Assembly: GCF_001894745.1 (NCBI RefSeq)
Contig: NZ_BBYF01000017.1
Location: 1 to 64,000 of the forward strand
Direction of reading: 5' to 3'
Source of the DNA: Paenibacillus sp. NAIST15-1
Lineage (GTDB): Bacteria > Bacillota > Bacilli > Paenibacillales > Paenibacillaceae
Length of the DNA: 64,000 nucleotides
Both the position numbers and the translations under genes were made by a program. Below, in pieces: positions 27,101 to 35,691 of this stretch. Every line of letters begins with the position of its first letter. Positions within the stretch are counted from its first letter, which is position 1. Below the pieces are notes generated by a model. That model saw only the letters and a program-made list of their open reading frames with translations, searched no databases and was not told the DNA's origin.

Positions 27101-28465
27101 GTGATTTTAAAAACGAAGTTGTTTGGCCGCGTGTATCAGTTCAGCAGCCTTATGGAAGTTATGGCAAAAGCAAACGAGGAAAAATCAGGGGATACACTGG
27201 CTGGGCTGGGTGCTACTTCGTCCGAAGAGCGTGTAGCTGCGAAAGTAGTTCTCTCCCAAATTAAGCTGTCTGATCTGCGCAACAATCCAGCCGTTCCTTA
27301 CGAGGTAGATGAGGTTACCCGCATTATCCAAGATGGGGTTAATGAGCGCATTTACAGTGAAATTCAAAACTGGACGGTTGAAGAGCTGCGGGAGTGGATC
27401 TTGAATGAGAACACGACCGAAGCTGACATTAAACGCGTATCGCGCGGGTTGACAGCCGAAATGATTGCAGCGGTTGCGAAGATTATGTCCAACCTTGACC
27501 TGATGTACGGTGCGAAGAAGATTCGCATTGAGGCTACTGCCAATACGACGATTGGCCGTGCAGGTACGTTGTCCGCACGTTTGCAGCCGAATCACCCGAC
27601 AGATGATCCGGATGGAATCATGGCTTCCCTTATGGAAGGCTTGACCTTCGGTATCGGGGACGCCGTACTTGGTCTCAATCCAGTTGACGACTCGGTTGAG
27701 AGTGTAACACGTGTATTGAAGCGATTCGAGGAATTCCGTCAGAAGTGGGAGATTCCAACGCAAACTTGCGTTTTGGCTCACGTTACCACGCAAATGGAAG
27801 CGGTGAAGCGCGGCGCGCCGACAGGACTTATCTTCCAATCGATCGCCGGCTCTCAAAAAGGGAATGAAGCATTCGGCTTCAATGCCGACACGATTGCGGA
27901 AGCGCAGCAGCTTGTCTTGCAGCACGGGCAAGTAGCAGGGCCAGACGTCATGTACTTTGAAACAGGGCAAGGCTCGGAGTTGTCTTCCGAAGCGCATCAC
28001 GGCATTGACCAAGTGACGATGGAAGCGCGTTGCTACGGTTTTGCGAAGAAATACAATCCGTTCCTAGTCAATACTGTTGTTGGATTTATCGGGCCTGAGT
28101 ATCTGTACGATGCGAAGCAAGTCGTTCGCGCCGGCTTGGAAGATCACTTCATGGGTAAGCTGACAGGCGTCTCCATGGGTTGTGATGCTTGTTACACAAA
28201 CCATATGAAGGCTGACCAGAATGACTTGGAAAACTTGGCTGTGCTCTTATCTACAGCAGGTTGTAACTTCTTCATGGGCATCCCGCATGGCGATGATGTC
28301 ATGCTTAACTATCAGACAACGGGCTATCATGAAACCGCGACACTGCGTGAATTGCTTGGCTTGCGTCCAATCCGCGAGTTCGAACAATGGATGGAGAAGA
28401 TGGGCTTCATTGAAAATGGCAAGTTGACGAAAAAAGCCGGAGACGCATCCGTGTTTCTTAAGTAG
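27101..28465 (+). CDS. eutB: Ethanolamine ammonia-lyase large subunit EutB
   Basis: Splits ethanolamine to acetaldehyde and ammonia by an adenosylcobalamin radical mechanism, together with EutC. The 454 residues match the size of E. coli EutB (about 453). Recognisable parts are FGRVYQFSSLMEVMAKANEEKSGD at the start, LQPNHPTDDPDG, GDAVLGLNPVDDS, FETGQGSELSSEAHHG, MGCDACYTNHMKADQND and FFMGIPHGDDVMLNYQTT. The GTG at 27101 follows AAGGAGGAG by six bases. The preceding in-frame codons derive from the MITE-like element and are not part of the protein. Confidence 0.97.
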   Translation: MILKTKLFGRVYQFSSLMEVMAKANEEKSGDTLAGLGATSSEERVAAKVVLSQIKLSDLRNNPAVPYEVDEVTRIIQDGVNERIYSEIQNWTVEELREWILNENTTEADIKRVSRGLTAEMIAAVAKIMSNLDLMYGAKKIRIEATANTTIGRAGTLSARLQPNHPTDDPDGIMASLMEGLTFGIGDAVLGLNPVDDSVESVTRVLKRFEEFRQKWEIPTQTCVLAHVTTQMEAVKRGAPTGLIFQSIAGSQKGNEAFGFNADTIAEAQQLVLQHGQVAGPDVMYFETGQGSELSSEAHHGIDQVTMEARCYGFAKKYNPFLVNTVVGFIGPEYLYDAKQVVRAGLEDHFMGKLTGVSMGCDACYTNHMKADQNDLENLAVLLSTAGCNFFMGIPHGDDVMLNYQTTGYHETATLRELLGLRPIREFEQWMEKMGFIENGKLTKKAGDASVFLK

Positions 28466-28483
28466 GGAAAGGAGGAAGCTCAC

Positions 28484-29449
28484 ATGAACGAAAAAGATCT
28501 AAAATCGATGATTGAGTCGATATTGAACGAAATGGTAGGAAACGAGACGGTGCCGGCTGCAGAAGCAGTGAAGGAAGTCGTCACGAAGGCAGTGGAAGTG
28601 ACTGCTCCGCAAGAGGGAAAAACGGAGTTTGCCGTAGGTGGGCTGGTACAAGCCACCATGCCTGCAGAAGAGCAACTGGACGATGGCGAATGTCTGGATG
28701 ATATTACAGATATCGATCTGCGCAAGCTGCTGCTTGTACCGGATCCAGAGGACCGCGAAGGCTACTTGAAAATGAAAGAAAAAACACCTGCACGCCTTGG
28801 CGTATGGCGTGCAGGCCCACGATACAAGACAATTACGTCGCTGCGCTTCCGTGCTGACCATGCTGCAGCACAAGATGCCGTGTTCTCCTACGTGTCTGAG
28901 GACTTCGTGAAGGAAATGAATCTTGTGCCGATTGCGACAAAATGTCGGGACAAGGATGAATATATTACGCGCCCTGACTTGGGACGCCAATTCTCTGATG
29001 AAACGATTGCGACGATTAAACAGCGTACGACCAATCAGGCGAAAGTTCAGATTATGGTTGGTGATGGCTTAAGTTCCGCCGCGATTGAAGCCAATTTGCG
29101 CGACATCATTCCATCCATCACACAAGGTCTGAAGATGTATGGTTACGAAGTCGGCAATATCTTGTTTGTTAAGCATTGCCGCGTTCCTTCCATGGATGTC
29201 ATTGGCGATGTAACAGAAGCGGATGTCGTGTGTCTGCTCGTTGGCGAACGTCCAGGATTGGTTACCGCTGAATCAATGAGTGCCTACATCGCTTATAAGC
29301 CGACGGTAGGTATGCCTGAAGCGAGACGCACGGTTATCTCCAACATTCACTCAGGCGGTACGCCTGCAGTTGAAGCCGGCGCGCATATTGCAGAGCTGAT
29401 CAAGACGATGATTGACCGCAAAGCATCAGGTATTGATTTGAAACTGTAG
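28484..29449 (+). CDS. eutC: Ethanolamine ammonia-lyase small subunit EutC
   Basis: 321 residues, partner of EutB; it contributes to cobalamin binding. An N-terminal amphipathic helix ([16 protein letters not shown]) of the sort that targets cargo to microcompartments is followed by an acidic, Ala/Val-rich linker (to about residue 80). The catalytic part then follows: [64 protein letters not shown] and [29 protein letters not shown] precedes the ATG, 18 bases after eutB. It is somewhat longer than E. coli EutC (about 295), mainly because of the N-terminal extension. Confidence 0.96.
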   Translation: MNEKDLKSMIESILNEMVGNETVPAAEAVKEVVTKAVEVTAPQEGKTEFAVGGLVQATMPAEEQLDDGECLDDITDIDLRKLLLVPDPEDREGYLKMKEKTPARLGVWRAGPRYKTITSLRFRADHAAAQDAVFSYVSEDFVKEMNLVPIATKCRDKDEYITRPDLGRQFSDETIATIKQRTTNQAKVQIMVGDGLSSAAIEANLRDIIPSITQGLKMYGYEVGNILFVKHCRVPSMDVIGDVTEADVVCLLVGERPGLVTAESMSAYIAYKPTVGMPEARRTVISNIHSGGTPAVEAGAHIAELIKTMIDRKASGIDLKL

Positions 29450-29527
29450 CGTTCATTCCAATGTCGTTCAATAATCACGACAAGTTGAACACGCAATTTA
29501 TAAGCTATCGCAAGGAGGAAGGCACGT

Positions 29528-30181
29528 ATGAGAAACGAACCGATTCATGCAACGGTGCTCGGCATGAAGCTCATTTCCAACGTAAGCCTGGATATGGCAA
29601 GCAAGCTGGAGCTGAAGCCACACCATAAGAGCTTAGGTATTATTACTGCTGACATTGACGATGTCACGTACGTGGCATTGGATGAAGCGACAAAAGCAGC
29701 AGCCGTAGATGTTGTCTATGCAAAAAGCATGTATGCCGGATCGGCCAATGCTTCAACGAAGCTGGCAGGCGAGGTCATTGGTATTCTGGCAGGACCCAAT
29801 CCAGAAGAAGTGCGCAGCGGCATGAGCGCCGTTGCGGATTTCATCGAGAGCGGAGCGCATTTCGTGAGTGCAAATGAAGATAACAGCATTACGTATTTCG
29901 CTCACTGTGTATCCCGTACAGGAACGCACTTATCCGAGACAGCAGGCATCAAGGAAGGAGAAGCGATCGCTTACTTAATCGCTCCTCCACTTGAAGCAAT
30001 GTATGCACTTGATGCAGCACTGAAGGCCGCAGATGTGACAATTGCCGCTTTCTTCGGACCACCTTCAGAAACGAACTTCGGTGGTGCATTGCTTACGGGC
30101 AGTCAATCGGCCTGCAAGGCAGCATGCGATGCGTTCGCAGACGCTGTTCAATTCGTCGCAGACAATCCGACGAGTTATTAA
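29528..30181 (+). CDS. eutL: Microcompartment shell protein EutL (trimeric, tandem BMC)
   Basis: 217 residues, the EutL size. It opens IHATVLGMKLISNVSLDMASKLEL and contains SAVADFIESGAHFVSANEDN, HCVSRTGTHLSETAGI and FGPPSETNFGGALLTGSQSACKAACDAF. These are hallmarks of EutL, whose trimers have a gated central pore thought to admit larger molecules. AAGGAGGAAGG lies just before the ATG. Its stop codon is 11 bases before the next BMC gene. Confidence 0.95.
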   Translation: MRNEPIHATVLGMKLISNVSLDMASKLELKPHHKSLGIITADIDDVTYVALDEATKAAAVDVVYAKSMYAGSANASTKLAGEVIGILAGPNPEEVRSGMSAVADFIESGAHFVSANEDNSITYFAHCVSRTGTHLSETAGIKEGEAIAYLIAPPLEAMYALDAALKAADVTIAAFFGPPSETNFGGALLTGSQSACKAACDAFADAVQFVADNPTSY

Positions 30182-30192
30182 GGTAACGGGCG

Positions 30193-31122
30193 ATGAGAAA
30201 TAGTGCATTAGGATTGGTTGAGGTTAGGGGATATCTCGGAGCAGTCGCTGCCGCAGATGCCGCTTTGAAGGCAGCAAGCGTTACTTGCATCGGTGTTGAG
30301 ATCATCAATGGTGGATTGGTAACGGTGAAGCTCGATGGTGATGTCGGAGCTGTACAAGCTGCCGTTGACGCGGGAGCAGAGCTGGCCAAGCAGCTGGATG
30401 TACTTGTCACTCGTCATGTGATTGCTCGCATGCATGAAGAGACAGCAGCAATGGTTGCGACTCCGGATACTCCTGATGATGAAGGGGACAATCACTGTCA
30501 GGTGAAAGAGAGCGACAGCACGAGTCAAAATAAACAAGGCGAGGCGGAACTCGTCTCTGAGATTGCGGCTGAACATGAAGCTGTAACAGATACGAATGAA
30601 GCTAAGGATGTTGCAAATAAGTTCGCTGCAACGAGCATCAACGAAGCTGACGAGAAGAATTCCAGAGGCGAAAAGCATGATGCTTCGGATGATGTTTCGA
30701 AGTCGGTCAAGCTAGAGTCGACCGAAGGAAACAACAATGCAGCTGCTGCAACTGGCCAGGAACGCATATCTGGAATCACGGATTCCGTGATCGCAATACA
30801 AGCAGATGAAGCCCCTGCAGCTGAGGATGCTAATGATAAGGAAGAAACTGTTACTAAGTCTGAACAAGTAGCTGCTCCGAAGGTTTCGCAAGCGAAAGCA
30901 GAATCAACTGCTGCTAAGGCTAGCAACAGTACTGTTGAAGGTAAGACAAACGCTGGCATAACGAAAACCGCTCATGCTTCGAATTCTGCGGGTTTGAATA
31001 CGTCAACTGTTGGCGACAAGCAGAAGCAAGCTAGTACCGGTAATGGCGGCGCTGCACGCGTAAAGCCAGTGCCTTCACCAGCCGCGAAACGGAGCAAAAG
31101 CACAAAAAAAGCAAGTTCGTAA
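30193..31122 (+). CDS. BMC shell protein with a 220-residue disordered tail (EutK/EutM-like)
   Basis: 309 residues. Residues 1-88 are a standard BMC hexamer domain (ALGLVEVRGYLGAVAAADAALKAASV, GLVTVKLDGDVGAVQAAVDAGAELA, VIARMHEE). The rest is low-complexity, rich in Ala, Ser, Thr, Glu, Asp and Lys and poor in aromatics. It is strongly acidic up to about residue 215 and increasingly basic after it, ending in AKRSKSTKKASS. Enteric EutK also has a BMC domain plus extension, but there the extension is a small folded domain, which is not seen here. The tail could face the lumen as a cargo or nucleic-acid scaffold, or coat the outside; neither is proven. It lies between eutL and eutE in one transcript. 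Confidence 0.85.
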   Translation: MRNSALGLVEVRGYLGAVAAADAALKAASVTCIGVEIINGGLVTVKLDGDVGAVQAAVDAGAELAKQLDVLVTRHVIARMHEETAAMVATPDTPDDEGDNHCQVKESDSTSQNKQGEAELVSEIAAEHEAVTDTNEAKDVANKFAATSINEADEKNSRGEKHDASDDVSKSVKLESTEGNNNAAAATGQERISGITDSVIAIQADEAPAAEDANDKEETVTKSEQVAAPKVSQAKAESTAAKASNSTVEGKTNAGITKTAHASNSAGLNTSTVGDKQKQASTGNGGAARVKPVPSPAAKRSKSTKKASS

Positions 31123-31149
31123 AAAATGGAGTAGAGAGAAGGAATATTG

Positions 31150-32625
31150 ATGGAAACATTGGATAAAGACCTACGATCCATTCAAGAAGTCCGTGATCTG
31201 ATCAAGAAAGCGAAAGAAGCACAAGCCAAGCTTGCCGTCATGACGCAGGAGCAGATTAACGCAATCGTCAAGGCAGTAGCGGATGCTGGCTACAAGCATC
31301 GCGAGAAGCTCGCGAAGATGGCAAATGAGGAAACTGGCTTCGGCCGTTGGCAGGATAAAATCATCAAGAACTCATTTGCTTCGAAGCACGTGTATGCATC
31401 GATCAAGGACATGAAGACAGTTGGCGTGTTGAAGGATGACAAGGCACACAAGGTGATGGAGGTAGCGGTTCCAGTCGGCGTTATTGCGGGTCTGATTCCG
31501 TCTACGAATCCAACATCGACAGTTATCTACAAGGCGCTCATCGCGTTGAAAGCTGGGAACAGCATTGTGTTCTCTCCACATCCGAACGCGCTCAAGAGCA
31601 TTTTGGAAACAGTGAAGGACATCAGCGAGGCAGCTGTGCAAGCAGGTTGTCCGGAAGGTGCCATCGGCGTCATGACCGTTCCTACGATCCAAGGTACGGA
31701 TCAATTGATGAAGCACAAAGATGTTGCCTTGATTCTTGCAACTGGTGGAACAGCGATGGTCAAAGCCGCTTATTCCTCCGGTACGCCGGCAATCGGGGTT
31801 GGTCCGGGCAACGGCCCTGCCTTCATTGAGAAGAGTGCGAACATCCCGCTTGCAGTCAAGCGCATCATGGATTCCAAAACGTTCGACAACGGCACAATCT
31901 GTGCATCCGAACAATCCGTTGTTGTGGAAGCATGCAGTAAGGATGCGGTAATTGCGGAATTTAAAAAGCAGGGGGCTTACTTCCTTTCGAAGGAAGAGGC
32001 AGCACAGCTTGGCAAGTTCATTATGCGCGCCAATGGCACTATGAATCCGCAAATCGTCGGACGCAGTGTGGAACATATCGCGAAGCTGGCGAACCTGAGC
32101 ATTCCAGCAGATGCACGCGTGCTGATCGCAGAAGAGACACAAGTTGGACCGAAGGTTCCATACTCTCGCGAGAAGCTGGCTCCGATTCTTGCCTTCTACA
32201 CAGAAGACAACTGGGAAGCGGCATGCGAGCGCTGCATCGAGATTCTGCATGGCGAGGGTGCAGGCCACACGATGGTCATTCACTCCGAAAATGAAGAGAT
32301 CATTCGCGAGTTCGCATTGAAGAAGCCAGTATCCCGCTTGCTTGTGAACACACCGGGTACACTTGGCGGTATCGGCGCAACAACAGCAATTGCACCGGCG
32401 CTTACGCTGGGATGCGGTGCCGTTGGCGGCAGCTCGACATCCGACAACATCAGCCCACTTAATCTGCTCAATATCCGCAGAGTCGCTTATGGACTTCGCG
32501 AGATGGAAGATTTGATGGAGCAGGAGCAGCCTGTGGCTCAGCAAGATAAATTGGCAAGCCTTAATTTAGGAGACAAAGAAGAGCTGATCGGCATGATCGT
32601 CGCTCGTATTCTCGAAAAACTGTAA
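31150..32625 (+). CDS. eutE: EutE, CoA-acylating acetaldehyde dehydrogenase
   Basis: 491 residues. Oxidises acetaldehyde with NAD+ and CoA to acetyl-CoA inside the shell. The ALDH fold markers are PVGVIAGLIPSTNPTSTVIYKAL, the nucleotide loop ILATGGTAMVKAAYSSGTPAIGVGPGN and the catalytic Cys in NGTICASEQ. The N-terminal helix (RSIQEVRDLIKKAKEAQ) and C-terminal helix (KEELIGMIVARILEKL) are both amphipathic, and either could be an encapsulation peptide. ATG 31150 is preferred over the TTG one codon earlier; AGAAGGAA lies seven bases upstream. Confidence 0.95.
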   Translation: METLDKDLRSIQEVRDLIKKAKEAQAKLAVMTQEQINAIVKAVADAGYKHREKLAKMANEETGFGRWQDKIIKNSFASKHVYASIKDMKTVGVLKDDKAHKVMEVAVPVGVIAGLIPSTNPTSTVIYKALIALKAGNSIVFSPHPNALKSILETVKDISEAAVQAGCPEGAIGVMTVPTIQGTDQLMKHKDVALILATGGTAMVKAAYSSGTPAIGVGPGNGPAFIEKSANIPLAVKRIMDSKTFDNGTICASEQSVVVEACSKDAVIAEFKKQGAYFLSKEEAAQLGKFIMRANGTMNPQIVGRSVEHIAKLANLSIPADARVLIAEETQVGPKVPYSREKLAPILAFYTEDNWEAACERCIEILHGEGAGHTMVIHSENEEIIREFALKKPVSRLLVNTPGTLGGIGATTAIAPALTLGCGAVGGSSTSDNISPLNLLNIRRVAYGLREMEDLMEQEQPVAQQDKLASLNLGDKEELIGMIVARILEKL

Positions 32626-32732
32626 GTTGATAGATTCATGAGGATTCCTATTTATTTGTTTCACAACAATGGTAACTCAACACTTTATATACAATTAATT
32701 CTAATTTATTGACTACTAGGAGGAATTTTATT

Positions 32733-33023
32733 ATGGCAAACGCAAACGCATTGGGAATGGTAGAAACGAAAGGTTTGGTAGGCGCAATCGAAGCAGCAGA
32801 CGCAATGGTAAAAGCAGCTAACGTTACATTGATCGGCAAAGAGCAAATCGGTGCAGGTCTCGTAACTGTAATGGTTCGCGGTGACGTAGGTGCAGTTAAA
32901 GCAGCTACAGATGCAGGTGCAGCAGCAGCAGAACGTGTTGGCGAATTGTTGTCCGTACACGTAATTCCAAGACCACATTCCGAAGTGGACGCAATCTTGC
33001 CTAAGACAAAAACAGTAGAGTAA
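32733..33023 (+). CDS. eutM: Major microcompartment shell protein EutM
   Basis: 96 residues, a single BMC domain: [67 protein letters not shown]. This is the canonical hexamer of the Eut shell facets. The ATG at 32733 has a very strong AGGAGG seven bases upstream, fitting high expression. A 107-base AT-rich gap after eutE may hold an internal promoter (AT-rich TTTATATACAAT), but no clear -35 is present. Confidence 0.95.
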   Translation: MANANALGMVETKGLVGAIEAADAMVKAANVTLIGKEQIGAGLVTVMVRGDVGAVKAATDAGAAAAERVGELLSVHVIPRPHSEVDAILPKTKTVE

Positions 33024-33132
33024 TTCGGATTCCGAACGAGTTTTATTGAAAGAGATGAAGCAGGATGCTGGCGTTAAGCTCGGCATCCTGCAACTCATCT
33101 ATCGTGATGAATCGGCTTGTTCAAGCCGAGAT
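33024..33132 (+). promoter_or_regulatory. Cluster of hairpins between eutM and eutT
   Basis: Three stem-loops lie in the 169-base gap: TTCGGA-T-TCCGAA (33024-33036), GCAGGATGC-N14-GCATCCTGC (33060-33091) and CGGCTTG-TT-CAAGCCG (33113-33130). None is followed by a U-run. RNA processing or stabilisation of the abundant eutM message is a reasonable guess, not shown. Confidence 0.5.
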
Positions 33133-33192
33133 AATTGGCGTTAACGAGATGGATTTGAACAACACGCATTCGCACGAGAAGGATGTGAGAAC

Positions 33193-34008
33193 ATGGCTCT
33201 GATTACGGAAAGCGAACTCCGCAAGCATTTTCGAAACCAGAATTTGAAGGATGTTGCCGTATATGAGACGGCGGCAGGTACAATTCTAACGCCGTCGGCC
33301 AAGAGCTTCTTGACCGATCACCAGATCGAACTCCGATATGTGACGGCTCCTGAACTTGGGGCGAATACGGCCACGGTGGAGGCACCATCGTCCACTAAGG
33401 AAGTTAAACTGCAGATTACGAAAAACCTGGATGTCGAACCTGCGACAGAAGGCAAGAAGCGATTTCGCACGCTGTATGGCGGTTTTTTGGAAACGAAGCC
33501 GGAGCATATGACCCATTTATATGGCAATATGCTTGTATTCAAGGATCATCCACGGATCCTCTTCCGCGGGAAGTTGGATTCACTAGAAACAAAATGTTTA
33601 GAAGCGCAAATTAGCTGCTTCAAGTTGAACATGACCAAGCTGGTCAATGATTTGGAAGAAATCTTGCAATTCGTACGGCGAGTCGTGCGATGCGAGGTAC
33701 TGAGTGAGAGCATTGAAGAGTTTCATTTGCTTGGGATGACAGCGAAGGAACTTCGAGAGCAATCTCATTTTCCTAAGAAGTACTTTGGATTGGAACATTT
33801 TCAACCCAGCTATGAAATGGGCGAAGCGGTTGTTGTTATAAATGCGTTGCGCACATTGACAAGGGAGACGGAACTGTTGGCTTATCAGGCCTTCAAGAAG
33901 GAGCATGGCGAAGCAGATCGCGAGGATATTATCCGTTCGCTGAACCGTTTGTCCTCCTTGTTCTGGATTATCATGTTCCGCATCCGTGTTGGACACTACG
34001 ATAAATGA
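33193..34008 (+). CDS. eutT: EutT-type ATP:cob(I)alamin adenosyltransferase
   Basis: 271 residues. Makes adenosylcobalamin, the cofactor of EutBC. It resembles enterobacterial EutT along its length: ITESELRKHF at the start, TILTPSAKSFLTDHQIELRYV, KPEHMTHL, HPRILFRGKLDSLE, VINALRTLTRETELLAYQAF and SLNRLSSLFWIIMFRI at the end. The Cys-rich metal motif (HX11CCX2C) of the Salmonella enzyme is absent: the residues before KPEHMTHL contain no cysteine pair. ATG 33193 has an AGAAGGATGTGAG upstream. Nine bases separate it from the next gene. Confidence 0.88.
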   Translation: MALITESELRKHFRNQNLKDVAVYETAAGTILTPSAKSFLTDHQIELRYVTAPELGANTATVEAPSSTKEVKLQITKNLDVEPATEGKKRFRTLYGGFLETKPEHMTHLYGNMLVFKDHPRILFRGKLDSLETKCLEAQISCFKLNMTKLVNDLEEILQFVRRVVRCEVLSESIEEFHLLGMTAKELREQSHFPKKYFGLEHFQPSYEMGEAVVVINALRTLTRETELLAYQAFKKEHGEADREDIIRSLNRLSSLFWIIMFRIRVGHYDK

Positions 34009-34017
34009 GGTGAAAAG

Positions 34018-34653
34018 GTGGATAACCAACTGGTAGAAAGCATTATTAACGAAGTGGTGAAACGTGTGCAGAATGAAGCCTGCTTCGAGGTGGAAGCATC
34101 CGGCAAGCATGTGCATTTGAACCGGGAAGCGATCGATGCGTTGTTCGGTGAAGGCTATCAATTGACGAAGGCGAAGGAGTTGTCCCAGCCTGGGCAATAT
34201 GCCTGTAAAGAACGCGTTACACTGATCGGTCCGAAGGGCTCACTGCATAACGTAGTCGTGCTCGGCCCTGAGCGCAAGGAATCTCAAGTTGAGGTATCAC
34301 TGACAGATTCTGTTGTGCTTGGTGTGTCTGTACTTGTAAAAGAAAGCGGCAAGCTGGAAGGAACTCCGGGCATCGTGATTGCTTCTGGCAGTAACATGAT
34401 TAGATTGGAAAAAGGACTCATCGCTGCACAGCGCCATATTCATGTGAAAGCTGAGGATGCTGAGAAGTTCAACGTGAAAAATGGCGAGATCGTACAGGTG
34501 AAAGTGTTTGGCAAGCGCCCGCTTATTTTTGACGATGTGCTTGTACGCGTCAGCTCCAACTATGAGACTTACATGCATATCGACTATGATGAGGCAAATG
34601 CATGCGGCTTTGCAAAAGGGACGAAGGGCATAATTGTAAAGCAGAGCATCTAG
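34018..34653 (+). CDS. eutD: Phosphotransacylase of the PduL family (EutD role)
   Basis: 211 residues; converts acetyl-CoA to acetyl-phosphate, regenerating CoA in the microcompartment. PduL features: an N-terminal amphipathic helix (LVESIINEVVKRVQNE) likely to be an encapsulation peptide, then the first zinc motif VEASGKHVHL, QPGQYACKERVTLIGPKG, VLGPERKESQVEVS, the second motif AAQRHIHVKAEDA and FDDVLVRVS near the end. It is unrelated to the Pta-type EutD of enterobacteria. The start is GTG 34018, with GAGGTG seven bases upstream. Confidence 0.92.
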   Translation: MDNQLVESIINEVVKRVQNEACFEVEASGKHVHLNREAIDALFGEGYQLTKAKELSQPGQYACKERVTLIGPKGSLHNVVVLGPERKESQVEVSLTDSVVLGVSVLVKESGKLEGTPGIVIASGSNMIRLEKGLIAAQRHIHVKAEDAEKFNVKNGEIVQVKVFGKRPLIFDDVLVRVSSNYETYMHIDYDEANACGFAKGTKGIIVKQSI

Positions 34654-34671
34654 GTTTAGGAGTGTGAAAAA

Positions 34672-35400
34672 ATGAACATAGAAGCTCAAGACCGAGCTGC
34701 AATCATTGAAGCCGTAGCAGCAGAGGTAATCAAAAGACTAGGGCAACAGGACAAGAAAGAACCGACTGCAGCGAGAAAGCAAGCGGTTCTTCTATCCATG
34801 GAAGCGGTACCGGAATTGGAGAGCCTACTGAACTCGCATGTTGATGTTCGTTATTATGATGAGACGCTCAGAGATTGTGATGTACTAATTATCCCTAAGC
34901 TATGCATTCAGCTGTTAGCCAACCTTGCTAACGGAATAAGTGCAGGCCCACGCGAACGATTTGTCTTGACGATGCTGCTTAAGGGACGAGAGGTTATCGC
35001 ACTCGAAGAAGGATTGCAGTATCGTAAATACAAGTCGACGGCACCTGTACTCTTGTACAAGATGTATGACGAGTTTGCGGCAAAGCTTAGTGCTTACGGG
35101 ATTCGGCTTGTAAAGGAGCAGGATCTTCCTGCAGCCTGCCTAGAGATTGGCAATGTCTCTGGAAAACTTCAAGCTGGACAACATGCAGTGGCGTCACAGG
35201 AAGATATTCGGGTTGAATCCGTAGTAGGCGACATAGCGTCTCATGCACTAGTGCTGAATCGCAAGGTTATTACGGAAGCGGAATTGAAGAAGCATCGTCT
35301 GCATAACGGAAAAGAAATTGTCATTGATCGGCACAGCATCATTACACCGCTCGCGCAAGACTACTTGCGCATGCAGAAGATGCAGGTGCACAGAAGATAA
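34672..35400 (+). CDS. Conserved Eut-operon protein of unknown function (TIGR02536-like)
   Basis: 242 residues. The N-terminal helix (EAQDRAAIIEAVAAEVIKRL) matches the encapsulation-peptide style of its neighbours. Then comes a Rossmann-like stretch (VDVRYYDETLRDCDVLIIPKLCIQLLANLANGI), as in flavoprotein-type proteins, with GPRERFVLTMLLKGREVIALEEGLQYRKYK. The C-terminal 60 residues (VLNRKVITEAELKKHRLHNGKEIVID, ITPLAQDYLRMQ) repeat a motif also found in the N-terminus of EutT here (TESELRKHF ... TPSAKSFLTDHQIELRY). Proteins like this occupy the same slot in Firmicute eut operons, but the function is not known to me. AGGAGTG precedes the ATG. Confidence 0.75.
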   Translation: MNIEAQDRAAIIEAVAAEVIKRLGQQDKKEPTAARKQAVLLSMEAVPELESLLNSHVDVRYYDETLRDCDVLIIPKLCIQLLANLANGISAGPRERFVLTMLLKGREVIALEEGLQYRKYKSTAPVLLYKMYDEFAAKLSAYGIRLVKEQDLPAACLEIGNVSGKLQAGQHAVASQEDIRVESVVGDIASHALVLNRKVITEAELKKHRLHNGKEIVIDRHSIITPLAQDYLRMQKMQVHRR

Positions 35401-35415
35401 CGGCGGGGTGAAACT

Positions 35416-35691
35416 ATGATCGTGGGACAAGTTACGGGAAGCCTGTGGGCGACCCGCAAGGACAACAAGCTGAATGGTCTGACCTTCCTGGTGGTCAAGC
35501 CGTTATCGAATCATGATGAACCCGTTCAGCGTGATTACTTCGTCGCGGCAGATAATGCAGGAGCGGGCATCGGTGATACTGTGCTCGTGACAACGGGAAG
35601 CGCAGCCCGTGCATCATTCACGAACTCAGACATACCAGTCGACGCGGTTATTGTCGGCATTGTGGATTCTATCGAGGTATCTCATGACTAG
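35416..35691 (+). CDS. eutN: Microcompartment vertex protein EutN
   Basis: 91 residues of the EutN/CcmL pentamer family, which caps the shell corners: MIVGQVTGSLWATRKDNKLNGLTFLVVKP, FVAADNAGAGIGDTVLVTTGSAAR and PVDAVIVGIVDSIEV. CGGGGTG lies eight bases before the ATG. Its last eight bases overlap the next BMC gene. Confidence 0.95.
   Translation: MIVGQVTGSLWATRKDNKLNGLTFLVVKPLSNHDEPVQRDYFVAADNAGAGIGDTVLVTTGSAARASFTNSDIPVDAVIVGIVDSIEVSHD

Noticed and set aside
31372-32544. 390-residue antisense ORF opposite eutE
   Set aside because: Shadow of the coding bias of eutE; no RBS, no recognisable domain.
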